Assembly (NCBI RefSeq): GCF_012489685.1
Contig: NC_080042.1
Location: forward strand, 24,690,150-24,754,149
Length of the DNA stretch: 64,000 nucleotides
DNA from: Lotus japonicus
Taxonomy: Eukaryota; Streptophyta; Magnoliopsida; Fabales; Fabaceae
Direction: 5' to 3'
The notes below the pieces were generated by a model that had not been told where the DNA came from, did not search any database, and worked only from the letters and a program-made list of their open reading frames with translations. This document shows positions 7,254-18,593 of the stretch, piece after piece (the stretch's first letter is position 1; each line of letters opens with the position of its first letter). The position numbers and the translations under genes are program-made.

Positions 7254-9845
7254 CTATAAAAAGCGTTGGAGAGAAAGGTAAGCTTCACATCTCGAATAAT
7301 TTTCAGTAAGAAAAATGGCATCAAGAAGCTTGGTTCTCTGTTCGAGTTCATGAAGAGCCACCCTCCTAGCAAACCTTTGCTTGGCAGCCTCAATGCTCCG
7401 ACTTCCTTCTGCATGCAGTAGCTGCAGCATAACGGGAAACTGAGCCACTAGCCAAGTGCTCAACTCGTTCCACTCATCAGCCACATTTTCAGCATTCTCA
7501 CTGAGGTCAGTCTGACCGTGCACATTGCGGAGCCTCAAGGAGGCTTCATGATTGAAAATATTGATGCACTCAGAGAGAGATGTGGGTTGAAGGTGAGTAT
7601 AGGGAATGATGGAGAGGTTGGGTGCAGGAGAGGCTGGGTGATTGCTGCTATGAGCTTCAGAGGCACCTTGTGGAGAACCAATGTTAATTATGGGAGCATT
7701 GGGTTCAGAGGTTCCACGGTGAGGGCCTGAAGTTTCAACCAGAGGGTGAGGTGATCTAACCGAGGATTGGTTAGATACTGATTGTTCAGGTTCAGGGTCT
7801 GGTTGAATTGGCTCTTGTTGGTCAGGGACAGGGTGAGCCTGTTGGACTAAGGGGTCTGCCTCTTGGATAGGATTGGCCAAGATAGGTTCATCTGGGTCAA
7901 CTAGACGTTCAGGTCTAGGGCCAGGATATTGCCTAGGGCTTGGACAGGTAAGGTAATATTCTTCCAAGGCAGATACCTTCTCTTTCCTAACCTCCATGAA
8001 TTTCCTAAGTGATTCAGAGGTATTGGAGGGAGGAGAGTCAATGACATTGATGGGGAAGGATACAGGTGTGAAGGCTGATGAAGAGTCTGTATCCGTGGTT
8101 CTGACAGCAGGACGTGCTGATGCTCTGGGAGCAGAGTGATCAGACGTTCTGGGTTGTGGATCTGTTGGTTTGGGTTCTGGTTGGTTTTGGATGATGGGTT
8201 CAGAAAGTAATGGGTCGTATGGAATGGTAAGGAGAGAGGTTGGATCTTCTGACCTAGAGGGTTGGTTCTGAAGCAAATTCCAGAGTGGTGCTTCAGTAGG
8301 AGAAGGTTGAAAGAATGAAGATCTTGGGGAATGTGGTGGAGAGGTGGTTTGTGCGGCTGGCTGGGATTCATGAATAGGAGTGAGGGGATTTGAAGAGTGT
8401 TGGAGTAAGGCAGAAATTGGGAGTGCATCAAATAAATTCAAATCATCATCAGAGGTAAGTGCAGGCTTACTTGTATGTGCTGATGATCGAGTCACTCTGG
8501 CAGGAGCTTCAGTCCTTCTGACCTCTGCAGCAGCTGGTTCCACCCGAGTAGGCTTCACCACAATTCTGACTTTCTTCTGCTTCTTCTTTGGAGGACCATC
8601 CTCACTATCATCACCATCATCATCATCAGGCTTGCTCTTCGCCTTCTTGACCAGAGGGACATCAGATTCCTCTGAGGATTCGTCCAGAACCATCTTCCTC
8701 TTGGTTTTCTTCTTGGGAGGAGAAGGAAACTCTGGAGCTGGTGGAAGTCTGCTGACGAAATCATCAAGATCAATCTCGAATCCTTGAGCCCTGAGGTCTT
8801 CAACATAGCATCTGATGGCTTCAGGATGGTCTGCTTGAGTCCACAGAGGGTAGTCATTCAGAGGCATTCTTCTTCCTCTGATCTCAGAAGATGTGTCCTC
8901 ATGAGCAGGAGCAATCTTCTTCTGGACCAAACCCATCTTCTTCAGAGAGTTGGCGGTGAAGACATCGCTGACAATTGTACTCAAGTCCTCTGTGCAACCA
9001 GCATCGATCAAATCTTGCACCAAGTTGCTTTCAATGAGAAAGTCTGAGATCAGCCTCCCAAAAGGGATATATTTGATGGCTGACTTGATGGAGGAGGTGG
9101 TGCGAGACTTCCGGATGCATTCCTTCAAATAGGAGAACAGGAAGTAGGGAAGGCAGATCTTCTCCTTGTCTTGAATGAAGAACAGCATCGCCTTCTGATT
9201 GAAGTTGATGTAGTCTGGAGAACTGCCCTTTGGTCGTTGATTGATGCAGTTGAGCAGGATCTTGTGCCAGATTCTCAGTTTGGGGTGAAGGTCCATCACC
9301 TTGTAACTCGTCTTGCCCGGTTTGAAGGTGGTGTACAGGGCCTTGTTGACGATGTCCTTGGTTCTGGGTTTCAGCTTCGATTCCGTCAGTGAGAACCGAT
9401 ACCCATGAGCAGTTTCTGCACCTAGCAGATTCACGAATGACTTCTCCGTGATGATGATCTTCCTACCCAGAATGTAAGAAACCACCTGAGTGTCATCACA
9501 GTCGGCGTGCTTCCAGAATTCCTTTACCAGCTTCTCATACACCGGTCCTCGAAGTCGATTGAAGTAGTTTCCCCAACCTTGAGCTTGGACTTCAGGACGG
9601 AGATCAAACCCATTTGCAGCCAAGTTGTCGAGGTTGAATCTCCATTCTGCCAGGACTTGGAGTTCCTCAGGAGGAAATACACAGTGAACGGCACAGCCCC
9701 GTTCTGCAATAGGAACAATCTCCTCTTGAGCTTGAGCTTGTTCTTGTGCTGGGTTCTCAGAGCCCCGTTGACCCGTTGCCAAACCGACTACCATGTGAGG
9801 GAACTGAGGTGCATCTGCAGTAGATCTTCTGGTTTGTCTCACCAT
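7254..9845 (-). CDS. ORF3 of SIRE-1, C-terminally truncated (863 aa)
   Basis: Third Sirevirus ORF. I place the start at the ATG at 9845 (MVRQTRRSTADAPQF), because the upstream in-frame Met at 10001 precedes a TATA-like sequence and its translation is not conserved among copies. Residues ~60-310 are the conserved globular part, resembling the 'putative plant transposon protein' domain found in env-like ORFs. Next come basic clusters alternating with an acidic tract (PPKKKQKKVR, DDDDGDDSEDG), which look like nuclear localisation signals, then ~300 residues of Pro/Ser/Glu-rich disorder. No signal peptide or membrane segment is visible. After residue ~840 the deletion replaces the native Ala/Glu coiled-coil tail with ~20 residues read from ORF4 leader antisense. 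Function unknown. Confidence 0.8.
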   Translation of the reverse strand: MVRQTRRSTADAPQFPHMVVGLATGQRGSENPAQEQAQAQEEIVPIAERGCAVHCVFPPEELQVLAEWRFNLDNLAANGFDLRPEVQAQGWGNYFNRLRGPVYEKLVKEFWKHADCDDTQVVSYILGRKIIITEKSFVNLLGAETAHGYRFSLTESKLKPRTKDIVNKALYTTFKPGKTSYKVMDLHPKLRIWHKILLNCINQRPKGSSPDYINFNQKAMLFFIQDKEKICLPYFLFSYLKECIRKSRTTSSIKSAIKYIPFGRLISDFLIESNLVQDLIDAGCTEDLSTIVSDVFTANSLKKMGLVQKKIAPAHEDTSSEIRGRRMPLNDYPLWTQADHPEAIRCYVEDLRAQGFEIDLDDFVSRLPPAPEFPSPPKKKTKRKMVLDESSEESDVPLVKKAKSKPDDDDGDDSEDGPPKKKQKKVRIVVKPTRVEPAAAEVRRTEAPARVTRSSAHTSKPALTSDDDLNLFDALPISALLQHSSNPLTPIHESQPAAQTTSPPHSPRSSFFQPSPTEAPLWNLLQNQPSRSEDPTSLLTIPYDPLLSEPIIQNQPEPKPTDPQPRTSDHSAPRASARPAVRTTDTDSSSAFTPVSFPINVIDSPPSNTSESLRKFMEVRKEKVSALEEYYLTCPSPRQYPGPRPERLVDPDEPILANPIQEADPLVQQAHPVPDQQEPIQPDPEPEQSVSNQSSVRSPHPLVETSGPHRGTSEPNAPIINIGSPQGASEAHSSNHPASPAPNLSIIPYTHLQPTSLSECINIFNHEASLRLRNVHGQTDLSENAENVADEWNELSTWLVAQFPVMLQLLHAEGSRSIEAAKQRFARRVALHELEQRTKLLDAIFLTENYSRCEAYLSLQRFL

Positions 9846-10288
9846 TTTGAAGAGGTTGAAGGTTTGAGGTAGAAGATGAAGTTTGAAGGATGAAGAGAGA
9901 TCGAGAGAGAAATCACGAAGGAGGCGGTTTTGAAAAGCAGAGAGTGCGAGAGTGAAAACCGGAAGTGAGAGAGAACGTGTGTGTATAGTGGGTTTTATCA
10001 AATAACCGTTGTTGATTCAAAAAGCACTTTAAGATCAACGGTTGAAAATTAAAGATAGACAGTAACAGTAAAATACACAATCACACACAGGAGATAAGCA
10101 TATCTACACGCAATCACAACAGACTGTCACACGGGCACAAGGAACTATGCATCAGAAATTCTGACGCACGTGTTGTTGTCTCAGCTTCAGAGTCAGTACC
10201 AGTGGGCACACACACTCTGATTGAGTTACCTTCTGGACTAGACATCTTCTGATCAAGAAGTATCATAGTCAGAGGTTCTGATCTATCT
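9846..10288 (-). promoter_or_regulatory. pol-ORF3 spacer with candidate ORF3 promoter (SIRE-1)
   Basis: 443 bp between the pol stop and the ORF3 ATG; the same length in SIRE-2. On the - strand it has a TATA-like CACTATACACACAC about 150 nt before the ATG, followed by a CT-rich stretch like a plant 5' leader. Independent transcription of ORF3 is inferred. Confidence 0.4.
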
Positions 10289-13200
10289 TCACTCTGGACA
10301 AAAGTCCATGTTTAGATTTTTCAGAATAAAATTAAATCTATCTTCAGCTAAGGGCTTTGTAAAGATATCTGCCCATTGATGGTCAGTATCAACAAACTTC
10401 AGAAGAAGTACGCCCTTCTGCACATAATCTCTAATGAAGTGATACTTTACCTCAATGTGCTTTGCCCTTGAATGCAAGATAGGATTCTTACTCAATGAGA
10501 TTGCAGCAGTGTTATCACAATAGATTGGGATATTGCTCTCAAGGATCTGATAATCCTCCAGCTGATGTTTCATCCAGAGCATCTGAGTGCTGCATATTGC
10601 TGCTGAGATATATTCTGCCTCTGCAGTTGATAGTGCAATGGTTGATTGCCTCTTGCTTGCCCATGAGACTAGATTGCTTCCCAGAAATTGACAATTTCCA
10701 GAAGTACTTTTTCTCTCTGTTCTATCTCCAGCATAATCAGCATCACAGTAACCTGAAAGCTTATACTTTGATGTTTTCTTATACATCAAGCCAAGGTTAG
10801 TGGTGCCTTTCAGATACCTTAGGATCCTCTTAACAGCAGTTAAGTGGGTTTCCCTTGGATCTGATTGGAAACGAGCACATAAATGAACACTAAATAGTAT
10901 GTCTGGCCTAGATGCAGTTAAGTATAGAAGTGAACCTATCATGCCACGATAGAGCTTCTGACATACTTTACCACTTATATCTTCTTTTTCCAGAATGCAT
11001 GTTGGATGCATTGGAGTCTTGGCCACTGTAGATTCCAGCATATTGAACTTCTTCAGAAGTTCCTTAGTGTACTTGCTCTGATGGATATATGTTCCTTCTG
11101 GTGTTTGATCAACTTGTATTCCCAGAAAGTACTTTAATTCTCCCATCATACTCATCTCAAATTCAGCCTGCATCATCTCAGAAAATTCTTTGCATAGAGA
11201 TTGATTAGCAGAACCAAATATAATATCATCAACATAAATTTGCACAATTAAGATATCATCTTTATAAGTCTTGCAAAAGAGAGTTGTATCTACTTTACCC
11301 CTTACAAACTCATTCTCCAGAAGGAATGAGCTAAGTCTCTCATACCATGCTCTGGGAGCTTGCTTCAGACCGTAGAGTGATTTCTTCAATTTGAACACAT
11401 GGTCTGGTTTCTTTTCATCTTCAAAACCTGGGGGTTGATGAACATAGACTTCCTCTGAGATATAACCATTTAGGAAGGCACTCTTTACGTCCATCTGATG
11501 TAGAACTATGTTGTGATTTACTGAGAAAGAAATCAATAGTCTGATTGCCTCCAGTCTTGCTACTGGAGCAAATGTTTCAGTGTAGTCTATTCCTTCCTGC
11601 TGGCTGTAGCCTTGAGCAACTAGCCTTGCCTTGTTTCTGACTACATCTCCTTTCTCATTTAGCTTGTTTCTGAATACCCATTTCGTTCCAATAACATGGA
11701 CATTCTCAGGCTTCTTCACTAAGCTCCAAACATCGTTCTTGGAGAATTGATTCAATTCTTCTTCCATGGCCAGAATCCAATCCTTGTCCTGAAGAGCTTC
11801 ATCTATGGACTTGGGTTCAATTAAGGACACCAATCCTTTCAGACTCAGCAAGGTCTCTTCAGAGGGTCTGAAGGCAGATCTGGTTCTGACTGGTTCATCT
11901 TTGTTGCCCAGAATCAATTCCTTAGGATGAGCTGCAGTGATTCTGCTCTTCTTCAGAGTTTGTGAGTTAGAGGGACCAGCTTCTTCCTCTGGTTCATCTT
12001 CCTCTGGCTCAACTTCCTCTGGAGCTTTGCCTTTGTCAGAAACATTAATGCTTAAATCTGCAAACTTTTCAACTAGCTTTGACTGGTCAGAGTCAAGCTT
12101 ATCATCAAATCTAACATGAATAGATTCTTCAATAGTCTTAGCATCAGTATTATAAAATCTAAAACCTTTAGATCTATCAGAATAACCAAGTAATAGACAC
12201 TTAGAAGATTTAGCATCAAATTTATGCAATCTATCCTTAGTATTGAGAACATAACAAACACAGCCAAAAGGATGAAAATAAGAAATGTTGGGTTTTATGT
12301 TCTTCCACAATTCATAAGGAGTCTTATTCAGAATTGGTCTCACAGAGATTCTGTTCTGAATGTAACATGCTGTATTTACTGCCTCTGCCCAAAAGTGCTT
12401 AGCCATGCCAGTTTCTTGGAGCATGGTTCTAGCCATCTCCTGAAGAGTTCTGTTCTTCCTCTCAACAACACCATTTTGTTGAGGAGTTCTGGGACAAGAG
12501 AAATCATGTGTAATTCCATAGGAATCAAACAGACTCTCAAACTTGTCATTCTCAAACTCTCCACCATGGTCACTTCTGACACGCACAATTCTACAAGCCT
12601 TCTCGTTTTGCACTTGAGCAATGAAGGTAGAGAACACAGCATGAGACTCATCCTTGCGGGTTAGAAACTTTACCCATGTCCAGCGGCTATAGTCATCAAC
12701 GATAACCATCCCATATCTCTTGCCACCTATAGACTCAGTTTTCACTGGTCCAAACAGGTCGATATGCAGAAGTTCTAACGGCCTTGAGGTTGAGACAACA
12801 TTCTTTGCCTTGAAAGGGACTTTTGTGAATTTGCCTTTCTGACATGCTTCACAAAGAGCGTCTGAAGCGAACTTCAGATTGGGTAAGCCCCTGACAAGGT
12901 TTAGCTTGCTCAGCTGAGAAATCTTTCTCATACTGGCATGCCCTAACCGTCTATGCCATACCCACTGCTCTTCATTAACAGACAGAAGGCACTTCACATT
13001 CTGAGCCTCCAACTCAGATAATCTGATCTTATAAATGTTGTTCTTCCTCTTGCTGTTAAACAGAACAGAGCCATCGATCTGACTTACAGCCCGGCAGGAC
13101 TTTTGATTGAATATAACATCATAACCCTTGTCAGCTAATTGACTTATAGACAATAAGTTATGTGTTAAGCCGTCTACCAATAAAACATTATCAATGCATG

Positions 13201-13393
13201 GACTACTATCTACACAAATAGTACCAGTACCAATAATTTTACCCTTTTCATTTCCTCCAAAGCCAACTTCGCCTCCAGGCTTAAGTTTCAGCTCTCGGAA
13301 CATACGCTTTTCTCCCGTCATGTGACGCGAGCATCCACTGTCCAGATACCATGATTGGTGTTTCAGTGGAGCTATCAAGGATATCTGCAACAT
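10289..13393 (-). CDS. pol: pol of SIRE-1: protease-integrase-reverse transcriptase-RNase H, intact
   Basis: 1034-codon copia-type polyprotein. Domains in order: aspartic protease with DSG at residues 18-20 (D-S-G-C-S); integrase zinc finger H147, H152, C181, C184; integrase core D212, D275, E311 (D-x35-E spacing); reverse transcriptase with YVDD at 720-723; RNase H with D884 in CDADYAG, E925/E927 and D960. The order PR-INT-RT-RH is diagnostic of Ty1/copia. No stop or frameshift is seen. The frame is +1 relative to gag and overlaps its 3' end by 113 bp; the annotated ATG is just the first Met, and the open frame extends ~55 nt further upstream, so pol is probably made as a gag-pol fusion by +1 frameshifting. 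Among the elements here, only this pol is intact. Confidence 0.95.
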   Translation of the reverse strand: MLQISLIAPLKHQSWYLDSGCSRHMTGEKRMFRELKLKPGGEVGFGGNEKGKIIGTGTICVDSSPCIDNVLLVDGLTHNLLSISQLADKGYDVIFNQKSCRAVSQIDGSVLFNSKRKNNIYKIRLSELEAQNVKCLLSVNEEQWVWHRRLGHASMRKISQLSKLNLVRGLPNLKFASDALCEACQKGKFTKVPFKAKNVVSTSRPLELLHIDLFGPVKTESIGGKRYGMVIVDDYSRWTWVKFLTRKDESHAVFSTFIAQVQNEKACRIVRVRSDHGGEFENDKFESLFDSYGITHDFSCPRTPQQNGVVERKNRTLQEMARTMLQETGMAKHFWAEAVNTACYIQNRISVRPILNKTPYELWKNIKPNISYFHPFGCVCYVLNTKDRLHKFDAKSSKCLLLGYSDRSKGFRFYNTDAKTIEESIHVRFDDKLDSDQSKLVEKFADLSINVSDKGKAPEEVEPEEDEPEEEAGPSNSQTLKKSRITAAHPKELILGNKDEPVRTRSAFRPSEETLLSLKGLVSLIEPKSIDEALQDKDWILAMEEELNQFSKNDVWSLVKKPENVHVIGTKWVFRNKLNEKGDVVRNKARLVAQGYSQQEGIDYTETFAPVARLEAIRLLISFSVNHNIVLHQMDVKSAFLNGYISEEVYVHQPPGFEDEKKPDHVFKLKKSLYGLKQAPRAWYERLSSFLLENEFVRGKVDTTLFCKTYKDDILIVQIYVDDIIFGSANQSLCKEFSEMMQAEFEMSMMGELKYFLGIQVDQTPEGTYIHQSKYTKELLKKFNMLESTVAKTPMHPTCILEKEDISGKVCQKLYRGMIGSLLYLTASRPDILFSVHLCARFQSDPRETHLTAVKRILRYLKGTTNLGLMYKKTSKYKLSGYCDADYAGDRTERKSTSGNCQFLGSNLVSWASKRQSTIALSTAEAEYISAAICSTQMLWMKHQLEDYQILESNIPIYCDNTAAISLSKNPILHSRAKHIEVKYHFIRDYVQKGVLLLKFVDTDHQWADIFTKPLAEDRFNFILKNLNMDFCPE

Positions 13394-15191
13394 AGATAAT
13401 CTTGTCCTTAGGTACCCACTTTCTGGGTCCTCTTTTGTTAGTTACCCCAAAGGTTCTGATCACCTTGGGTGTCTCAACATGATATTTTAAAGGAATATTT
13501 GCATGATATTTAGTCATAGAGAAAGATCCCTTTTTAAGAGGGTTTTTAGCAACTTCAGCAGGTACAGGATCAGGCAATATGGTACCAGAGGGAACAAAGC
13601 ATTCATACAAGGATTTAGCTTTAGACACAGAAGGCTCATTTCTAATTGGTTTAGAATAGCCAATGTCATGCATTCCACTTCTGCTTACACCATAGATCAT
13701 TGAAGCCATTAAGCTTCTATCTACGCTTTTAGCCAGGAATCTTTGAAAAGATTTTTCATACTTAGATTCATGCTTACTATCAGAGGCATCGCAGGCAATA
13801 ACTTCTTCTAACTTTGCAATTTGATTCTTAAGCACAGAGTTAGAATTAACTAAAGCATGGTTATCATTTTTCAAATCAGATATGATTTTCTCATGTTCAG
13901 AAGGAGTTTTAGAAACAGCAGATAAGTTCTTTTTCAGCTTCTTATGCTTAGACAACAAGGAGTTATACTTATCCATGATATCAGACAAAGCATGTTTCAG
14001 TTCAGAGGTAGAGAAGGAAGCAAATACCTCATTTTCATCGTCAGAGTCTGGATCTCCTTCTGATTCTGAGTCAGAGTCAACAGCTTCCTTTGACTCTGTT
14101 CCTTTGTCTTTGACAATAGCCATGAGTCCTTGGACTTCACCATCAGAGTCAACATCCTCTGACTCTGATTCATCGAATGTCACCATCAGACTCTTCTTGG
14201 TCTTGAAGTGCTTCTTTGGCTTCTTGTCCTTCTTCAATTTTGGACAGTCACTTTTGTAGTGCCCTGATTCTTTGCACTCAAAGCAAGTGACTTCCTTGAT
14301 TGATGACTTCTTCTGACCTGAGGATTCAGACTTTCCTCTTGCCTTTCCAGAGCCTTTGAACTTGCTCTGCCTGTGCTTCCAGATGCGGTTGAGTCTCTTG
14401 GAGATCAGAGTCAGCTCATCTTCATCAGAATCTTCTGATGCTTCTTCAGATTCTTCTTCTTCAGCTTGAAGAGCCTTTGACTTCTCAACCTTAGCCTTTT
14501 CAGATTTGGATTTCAAGGCTATGGACTTTTTCCTCAGATCTTGCATCTCTGAGCGCTTCAGCTCATGGCATTTCAAAATGCTGATGAGTTCTTCTAAACT
14601 CATATTCTCAACATCTCTCGTGAGCTCTATTGAAGTCACCAAAGGCATCCAACTTTCAGGAAGACACCTGATGACCCTTATGACGTGATCTTTTGTTGTG
14701 TAGCTCTTGTTGAGAGGACGTATGCCAGCTACAAGCAGTTGAAATCTGGAGAACATTTCTTCAATGGACTCATTTGGCTCCATGATGAAGGATTCATACT
14801 TTTGGATCAAAGACAATGCCTTTGATTCTTTGACTTTCTTGTTTCCTTCATGAGACATCTTCAGAGAATCAAAAATGCCTTTAGCAAACTCACGATCTGT
14901 AATCTTCTGGTACTCCTCATAGGAGATAGCACTTAGAAGAATTGCTCTTGCTTTATGATGTTGTGAGTACAGCTTCTTTTGATCTGCAGACATCTCTGAC
15001 CTTGGGATCTTTTTGCCATCTGCATCAACTGGACGCTCATAGCCATCCACAATAATATCCCAGAGATCTGCATCGAAACCCAGAAAGAAACTTTCCAGTC
15101 TATCTTTCCAATATTCGAACCTTTGACCATCGAACATAGGAGGCTTTGCGTTGTAACCATCTCTTTGAGTTTCACTGGTGGTGGCAGCCAT
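13281..15191 (-). CDS. gag: gag of SIRE-1, intact (636 aa)
   Basis: Starts [20 protein letters not shown], a typical Sirevirus/copia gag start ([17 protein letters not shown]). Residues ~25-215 are the UBN2-type gag core, ~225-300 a charged linker with Lys and acidic Ser/Glu/Asp clusters, and a single CCHC zinc knuckle lies at C303, C306, H311, C316. The C-terminal third is Ser/Asp-rich with a coiled-coil segment. Its last ~37 codons overlap the pol frame. The ATG lies ~60 nt downstream of the primer binding site in a good context. Confidence 0.93.
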   Translation of the reverse strand: MAATTSETQRDGYNAKPPMFDGQRFEYWKDRLESFFLGFDADLWDIIVDGYERPVDADGKKIPRSEMSADQKKLYSQHHKARAILLSAISYEEYQKITDREFAKGIFDSLKMSHEGNKKVKESKALSLIQKYESFIMEPNESIEEMFSRFQLLVAGIRPLNKSYTTKDHVIRVIRCLPESWMPLVTSIELTRDVENMSLEELISILKCHELKRSEMQDLRKKSIALKSKSEKAKVEKSKALQAEEEESEEASEDSDEDELTLISKRLNRIWKHRQSKFKGSGKARGKSESSGQKKSSIKEVTCFECKESGHYKSDCPKLKKDKKPKKHFKTKKSLMVTFDESESEDVDSDGEVQGLMAIVKDKGTESKEAVDSDSESEGDPDSDDENEVFASFSTSELKHALSDIMDKYNSLLSKHKKLKKNLSAVSKTPSEHEKIISDLKNDNHALVNSNSVLKNQIAKLEEVIACDASDSKHESKYEKSFQRFLAKSVDRSLMASMIYGVSRSGMHDIGYSKPIRNEPSVSKAKSLYECFVPSGTILPDPVPAEVAKNPLKKGSFSMTKYHANIPLKYHVETPKVIRTFGVTNKRGPRKWVPKDKIIYVADILDSSTETPIMVSGQWMLASHDGRKAYVPRAET

Positions 15192-15249
15192 TGTTTTTCA
15201 CACCGGCCCGGATCACTGAACACTGTTAGGTGTGGTAATCAGAACTTGC

Positions 15250-15261
15250 GCTCTGATACCA
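15250..15261 (-). other. primer binding site of SIRE-1
   Basis: TGGTATCAGAGC on the - strand, two bases from the 5' LTR, complementary to the 3' end of initiator tRNA-Met. Confidence 0.93.
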
Positions 15262-15263
15262 AT

Positions 15264-16382
15264 TGAAGGTATGAAAAACGGTAGAAAGGGGGGTTTGAAT
15301 AACGTTTTCAGTACAAAACTACCACCTTAAAGATTTTAACAAATCTTTTCGAGAACTAAGTGCAAAGGATAGAGATAGAAAAGCACACAAGGATTTTATC
15401 CTGGTTCACTTGATAAATCACTCAAGCTACTCCAGTCCACCCGTTAAGGTGATTTCTTCCTTCTTAGAATGAAGGCAATCCACTAATCAGGTAAGAGTTA
15501 CAACTGCACTTGAAACCTACAAGTGACTAACAATTACACTGACTTAGCTCACACTAAGATTCACTCTCTTAGTCTTCTCTAGGATCCGATCAACCTTGAT
15601 CTCCTAAAGGAAAATCAAACAACTGTTTGAGGTTGGTGTTTACAAGGGTTTGCTTCTGAATAAGCTGAGTGTAAACTAAATAAATTACAAGATGAAAGAA
15701 AGCTTAGAATATTTTGAATATCTTGCGCGTGTGTTGCTTCTTGTATTCACTTCTCTTCTAGCCGCTTCTTTCAATCTTCAGCCTCTATATATACTCCAAG
15801 GATTAGGGTTGAGCGTTGCATGGGAAATGCTACCGTTGGAGGGCAGTTCTGGAAAATCCAGCTTCTGCTGTGGCTGAGAACGTTAGGTAGGTCGTCAGGA
15901 AGGTACACTTGCTTTTGTACTTGGATAGCGACTTGACCTTTTAACCTAGGAGACTTCTGATCAGAGGAATGCTTCGTATTGGAACTTGTGAAGCCGGTTG
16001 ATCAGAGTCAGAGGGAAAGCACAGATCCTCTGACCATTGTATCTTCTGATTCTGAACTCAGAGGGAAGAACATGGCCTTCAGAGTTTCTTGCTTCTGGAC
16101 TTCAGAGTTTCTAGCGACTGAGTCCTCATCAGAGTTTGTATAGCTTCAGATCTTCTGAAGCTTTTCCACTGTTCATACTGAACATGGTGAATGCGAAAGC
16201 GTTGCTTGGGTTACCCTTTATACACAGTGCTTCTGATTTGTGTGAAATTGAGTCAGGGTCAGAGCCTGTAAATAGCACACTCAGAAAAACACGTTAGAGT
16301 ACCACAATTGTTCATATCAAAAGGTTAACTTGTAATCATCAAAACATAGAGTTGTACTACTAGATCAAAACTTGATCTTACA
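15264..16382 (-). repeat. 5' LTR of SIRE-1
   Basis: 1119 bp, TG...CA on the - strand. By eye it differs from the 3' LTR at a single base. Confidence 0.95.
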
Positions 16383-16762
16383 TAGCTTTGGTGTGGTTTC
16401 GTTACGGGAATCACAGAGAGTTGGTTGGACTTAGGAAGTCTTGTTTCAGGCCGATGGGCCAGCTTATTCTCATTTTGAAGGATAGTGTTGCGGACACTTA
16501 ACCTTTTCTTTTGGTTTGTACTTTTGCCTACGGGCGCTACTCTTCTATTACCCGTCACTGGAGGTTCACTTGTGACGAGGTTGCTTCTTACAGCGGGAGC
16601 TGTTTATATATTGTATATTAGTTCTATTGCTTTTCGCATTCGGGTTTTATTCAATTCAGTCTTGTCTTAGTTATTATATCGAAAAAAAATATTCACGTAT
16701 TTCCGCATTAAGTTTACTTTTGGTTATTAAAGTGACGCCACCGAAATCGGGGTGTTACATTG

Positions 16763-16774
16763 TGGTATCAGAGC
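16763..16774 (+). other. primer binding site, internal region A
   Basis: TGGTATCAGAGC three bases after the end of LTR_A; initiator tRNA-Met type. The same site recurs at 43417, 49081 and 54752. Confidence 0.93.
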
Positions 16775-16972
16775 ACGGTCGAGTCTTTCGGGAGTCTTTG
16801 GGAAATAGGTCTTCTGTGCTAGGTTGTGTGACTCTGCAAAGAGTGAAAATTGATTGTCTGCAAGCGATTTTTCGCTTAAAAATTGATTGAAGTTATTGCT
16901 TAATCATATTGTATAGTTATACTAGATGCTATCTTATGATGAGTACTAACTGTTTGTTTAACTTAACAGAAC

Positions 16973-18166
16973 ATGGTGAATACTAATCAGCTAGCTGAGA
17001 TGATGGCCACTATGGCCCAAGCTGTGACAGCGCAGGCGAATGACAATGCGATGAGGCGTGCTGCTGAGGAGGCACGTGATCAGCATCAGCGCCAGAGGGA
17101 AGTAACTCTGGACCAGAACAAAGGCCTGAATGACTTCAGGAGGCAAAACCCACCCAAGTTCTCTGGTGGTACTGATCCAGACAAAGCGGACCTCTGGATT
17201 CAGGAGATAGAGAAGATATTTGGCGTACTGCAAACTGCTGAGATTGCCAAGTTGGGTATGGCAACTTATTTACTGCTCGGTGACGCTGAGTACTGGTGGA
17301 AGGGCACCAGGGGAATTATGGAAGCTAACCATGAAGAGATCAACTAGAACTCTTTCCGGACCGCATTCTTGGAAAAGTACTTTCCAACAAGTGCTCGGGA
17401 TGAGCGGGAGTCACAATTTCTGACACTCCGTCAGGGAGGTATGTCAGTACCGGAATTTGCTTCGAAGCTGGAATCTTTGGCGAAGCATTTTCAATTCTTT
17501 CATGATCACGTGAACGAGCGCTACATGTGCAAGCGCTTTGTTAATGGACTGAGGCCTCATATTGAGGACTCAGTGAGGCCATTAGGAACCATGCGCTTTC
17601 AGTCGTTGGTGGAGAAAGCCACAGAAGTGGAGCTGATGAAAAATAGGAGGTTGAACCGTGCTGGAGCTGGAGGGCCGATGAGATCAGGTTCTCAAAATTT
17701 TCGAGACAAAGGAAAATTTCAGAGTGGGAGGCCATATCAGCGTCCTGCAGAAAAAGGGTTTACTTCAGGATCTTACAGACCCATGACGGGTACTGCTGGT
17801 GGTTCTGGAGATCGGACTTTGAACAGGGAGGTGACCTGTTTCAGATGTGAGAAGCCGGGGCACTATGCTAATGCTTGTCCCGACAAGAGGCCCAAATGCT
17901 TTAATTGTAACAGAATGGGGCATAATGCCGATCAGTGCAGAGCACCCAAGACGGAGCCAACCGTGAACACTGCTCGTGGAAAGCGTCCTGCGGCTAAAGC
18001 AAGAGTTTACACCATGGACGGTGAGAGAGCTGAGGAGTTTGTCAGAGGAGAGCGCAAGAACGATGGTAACCTTCTAACCATTTCTTCTCATTTCAGTATA
18101 ATATATTTCGTTACTCTCGTAGCGTGTGCAAACACACCTAACTTATGTATACTGTCTAAGCTTTGA
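16973..18166 (+). pseudogene. gag: Tekay-type gag, unit A, with internal stop
   Basis: 398-codon frame with one stop: TAG at 17345-17347 replaces the Trp codon 125 (TGG in units B, C, D). The rest is open, including the retrotransposon gag core (~95-225) and two CCHC knuckles (CFRCEKPGHYANAC and CFNCNRMGHNADQC). The TGG to TAG change fits deamination of a methylated cytosine on the opposite strand. The ATG follows a splice-acceptor-like TTAACAG|AAC. After the second knuckle the frame runs into ~30 residues unlike any protease and stops. Confidence 0.9.
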
Positions 18167-18593
18167 CCTTATAGTTATTACGCCTATTAACACCTTATTT
18201 GACCGTAGCTCGTATTTTAGCTATAGAAATTACACGAGGTTTAGAATAACATGGTAAACCTAGAAAGTAGTTCTGCACCAATGCGTTTAACAAGAAGTTA
18301 GAAGCTGAATATCATATTTGAGTAAGAGTTTTAGTGGTGTCATCATTGACGATTGTAGTTAAACCTCGGCAAGTTGAAAGATGTTATGTCTGTTGAGACG
18401 CCGTCGAACCAGCATTGGGGCTAGAAGAGTGAAACAATCGAAGAGAAAGCAGAGTGTTTTAGTGAAAATTATTTGGAATAAAGACACGGACGGTGTTATG
18501 TGAGAGTTAGAGGAAAAGATCAAGGAATAATATCCAGAACTATTACTGACCCTTAAGTTTCGAGGACGAAACTTTCTTTTTGGAGGGTAGTAA
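18167..18593 (+). pseudogene. pol C-terminal remnant and polypurine tract, internal region A
   Basis: No protease, RT, RNase H or integrase core is present. From 18429 to 18590 a 54-codon frame keeps recognisable features of a Tekay pol end (LVKIIWNKD, then LKFRGRNFLFGG and a TAG), with two internal stops shared by all units. The purine-rich TTTTTGGAGGGTAGTAA then abuts LTR_B and is the likely polypurine tract. The intervening ~260 bp show nothing else. Confidence 0.75.

Larger units (their letters stand above)
5394..16382 (-). mobile_element. SIRE-1: Sirevirus-like Ty1/copia element, intact gag and pol
   Basis: Both LTRs are 1119 bp. The 5-bp target duplication TAGCT flanks it (5389-5393 and 16383-16387), and the uninterrupted target CCTATAGCTTTGG is present at ~43036. 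I see one difference between the LTRs (5858 A versus 15728 G), so the insertion is recent. Gag and pol are open over their full length. A ~0.9-kb deletion removed the end of ORF3 and almost all of antisense ORF4, joined at a 3-bp TCA overlap near 7321. Confidence 0.95.
3092..16759 (+). repeat. LTR_A of the Tekay-like array (interrupted by SIRE-1; left part hidden)
   Basis: Continues right of SIRE-0 at 3092, is split by SIRE-1 (5394-16382 plus 5-bp duplication) and ends GTGTTACA at 16759. It matches LTR_B with only scattered differences, including the ~61-bp hairpin repeats, and differs from LTR_C to LTR_E by having that block (about 4100-4770) and lacking the 'C-type' repeat block. Its promoter lies left of the window. 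Confidence 0.88.

Noticed and set aside
16485..16670. 61-aa hydrophobic ORF repeated in every Tekay LTR (also 43139, 48803, 54473, 60118)
   Set aside because: It starts with GTG rather than ATG and is conserved only as much as the surrounding LTR; no sign of translation.
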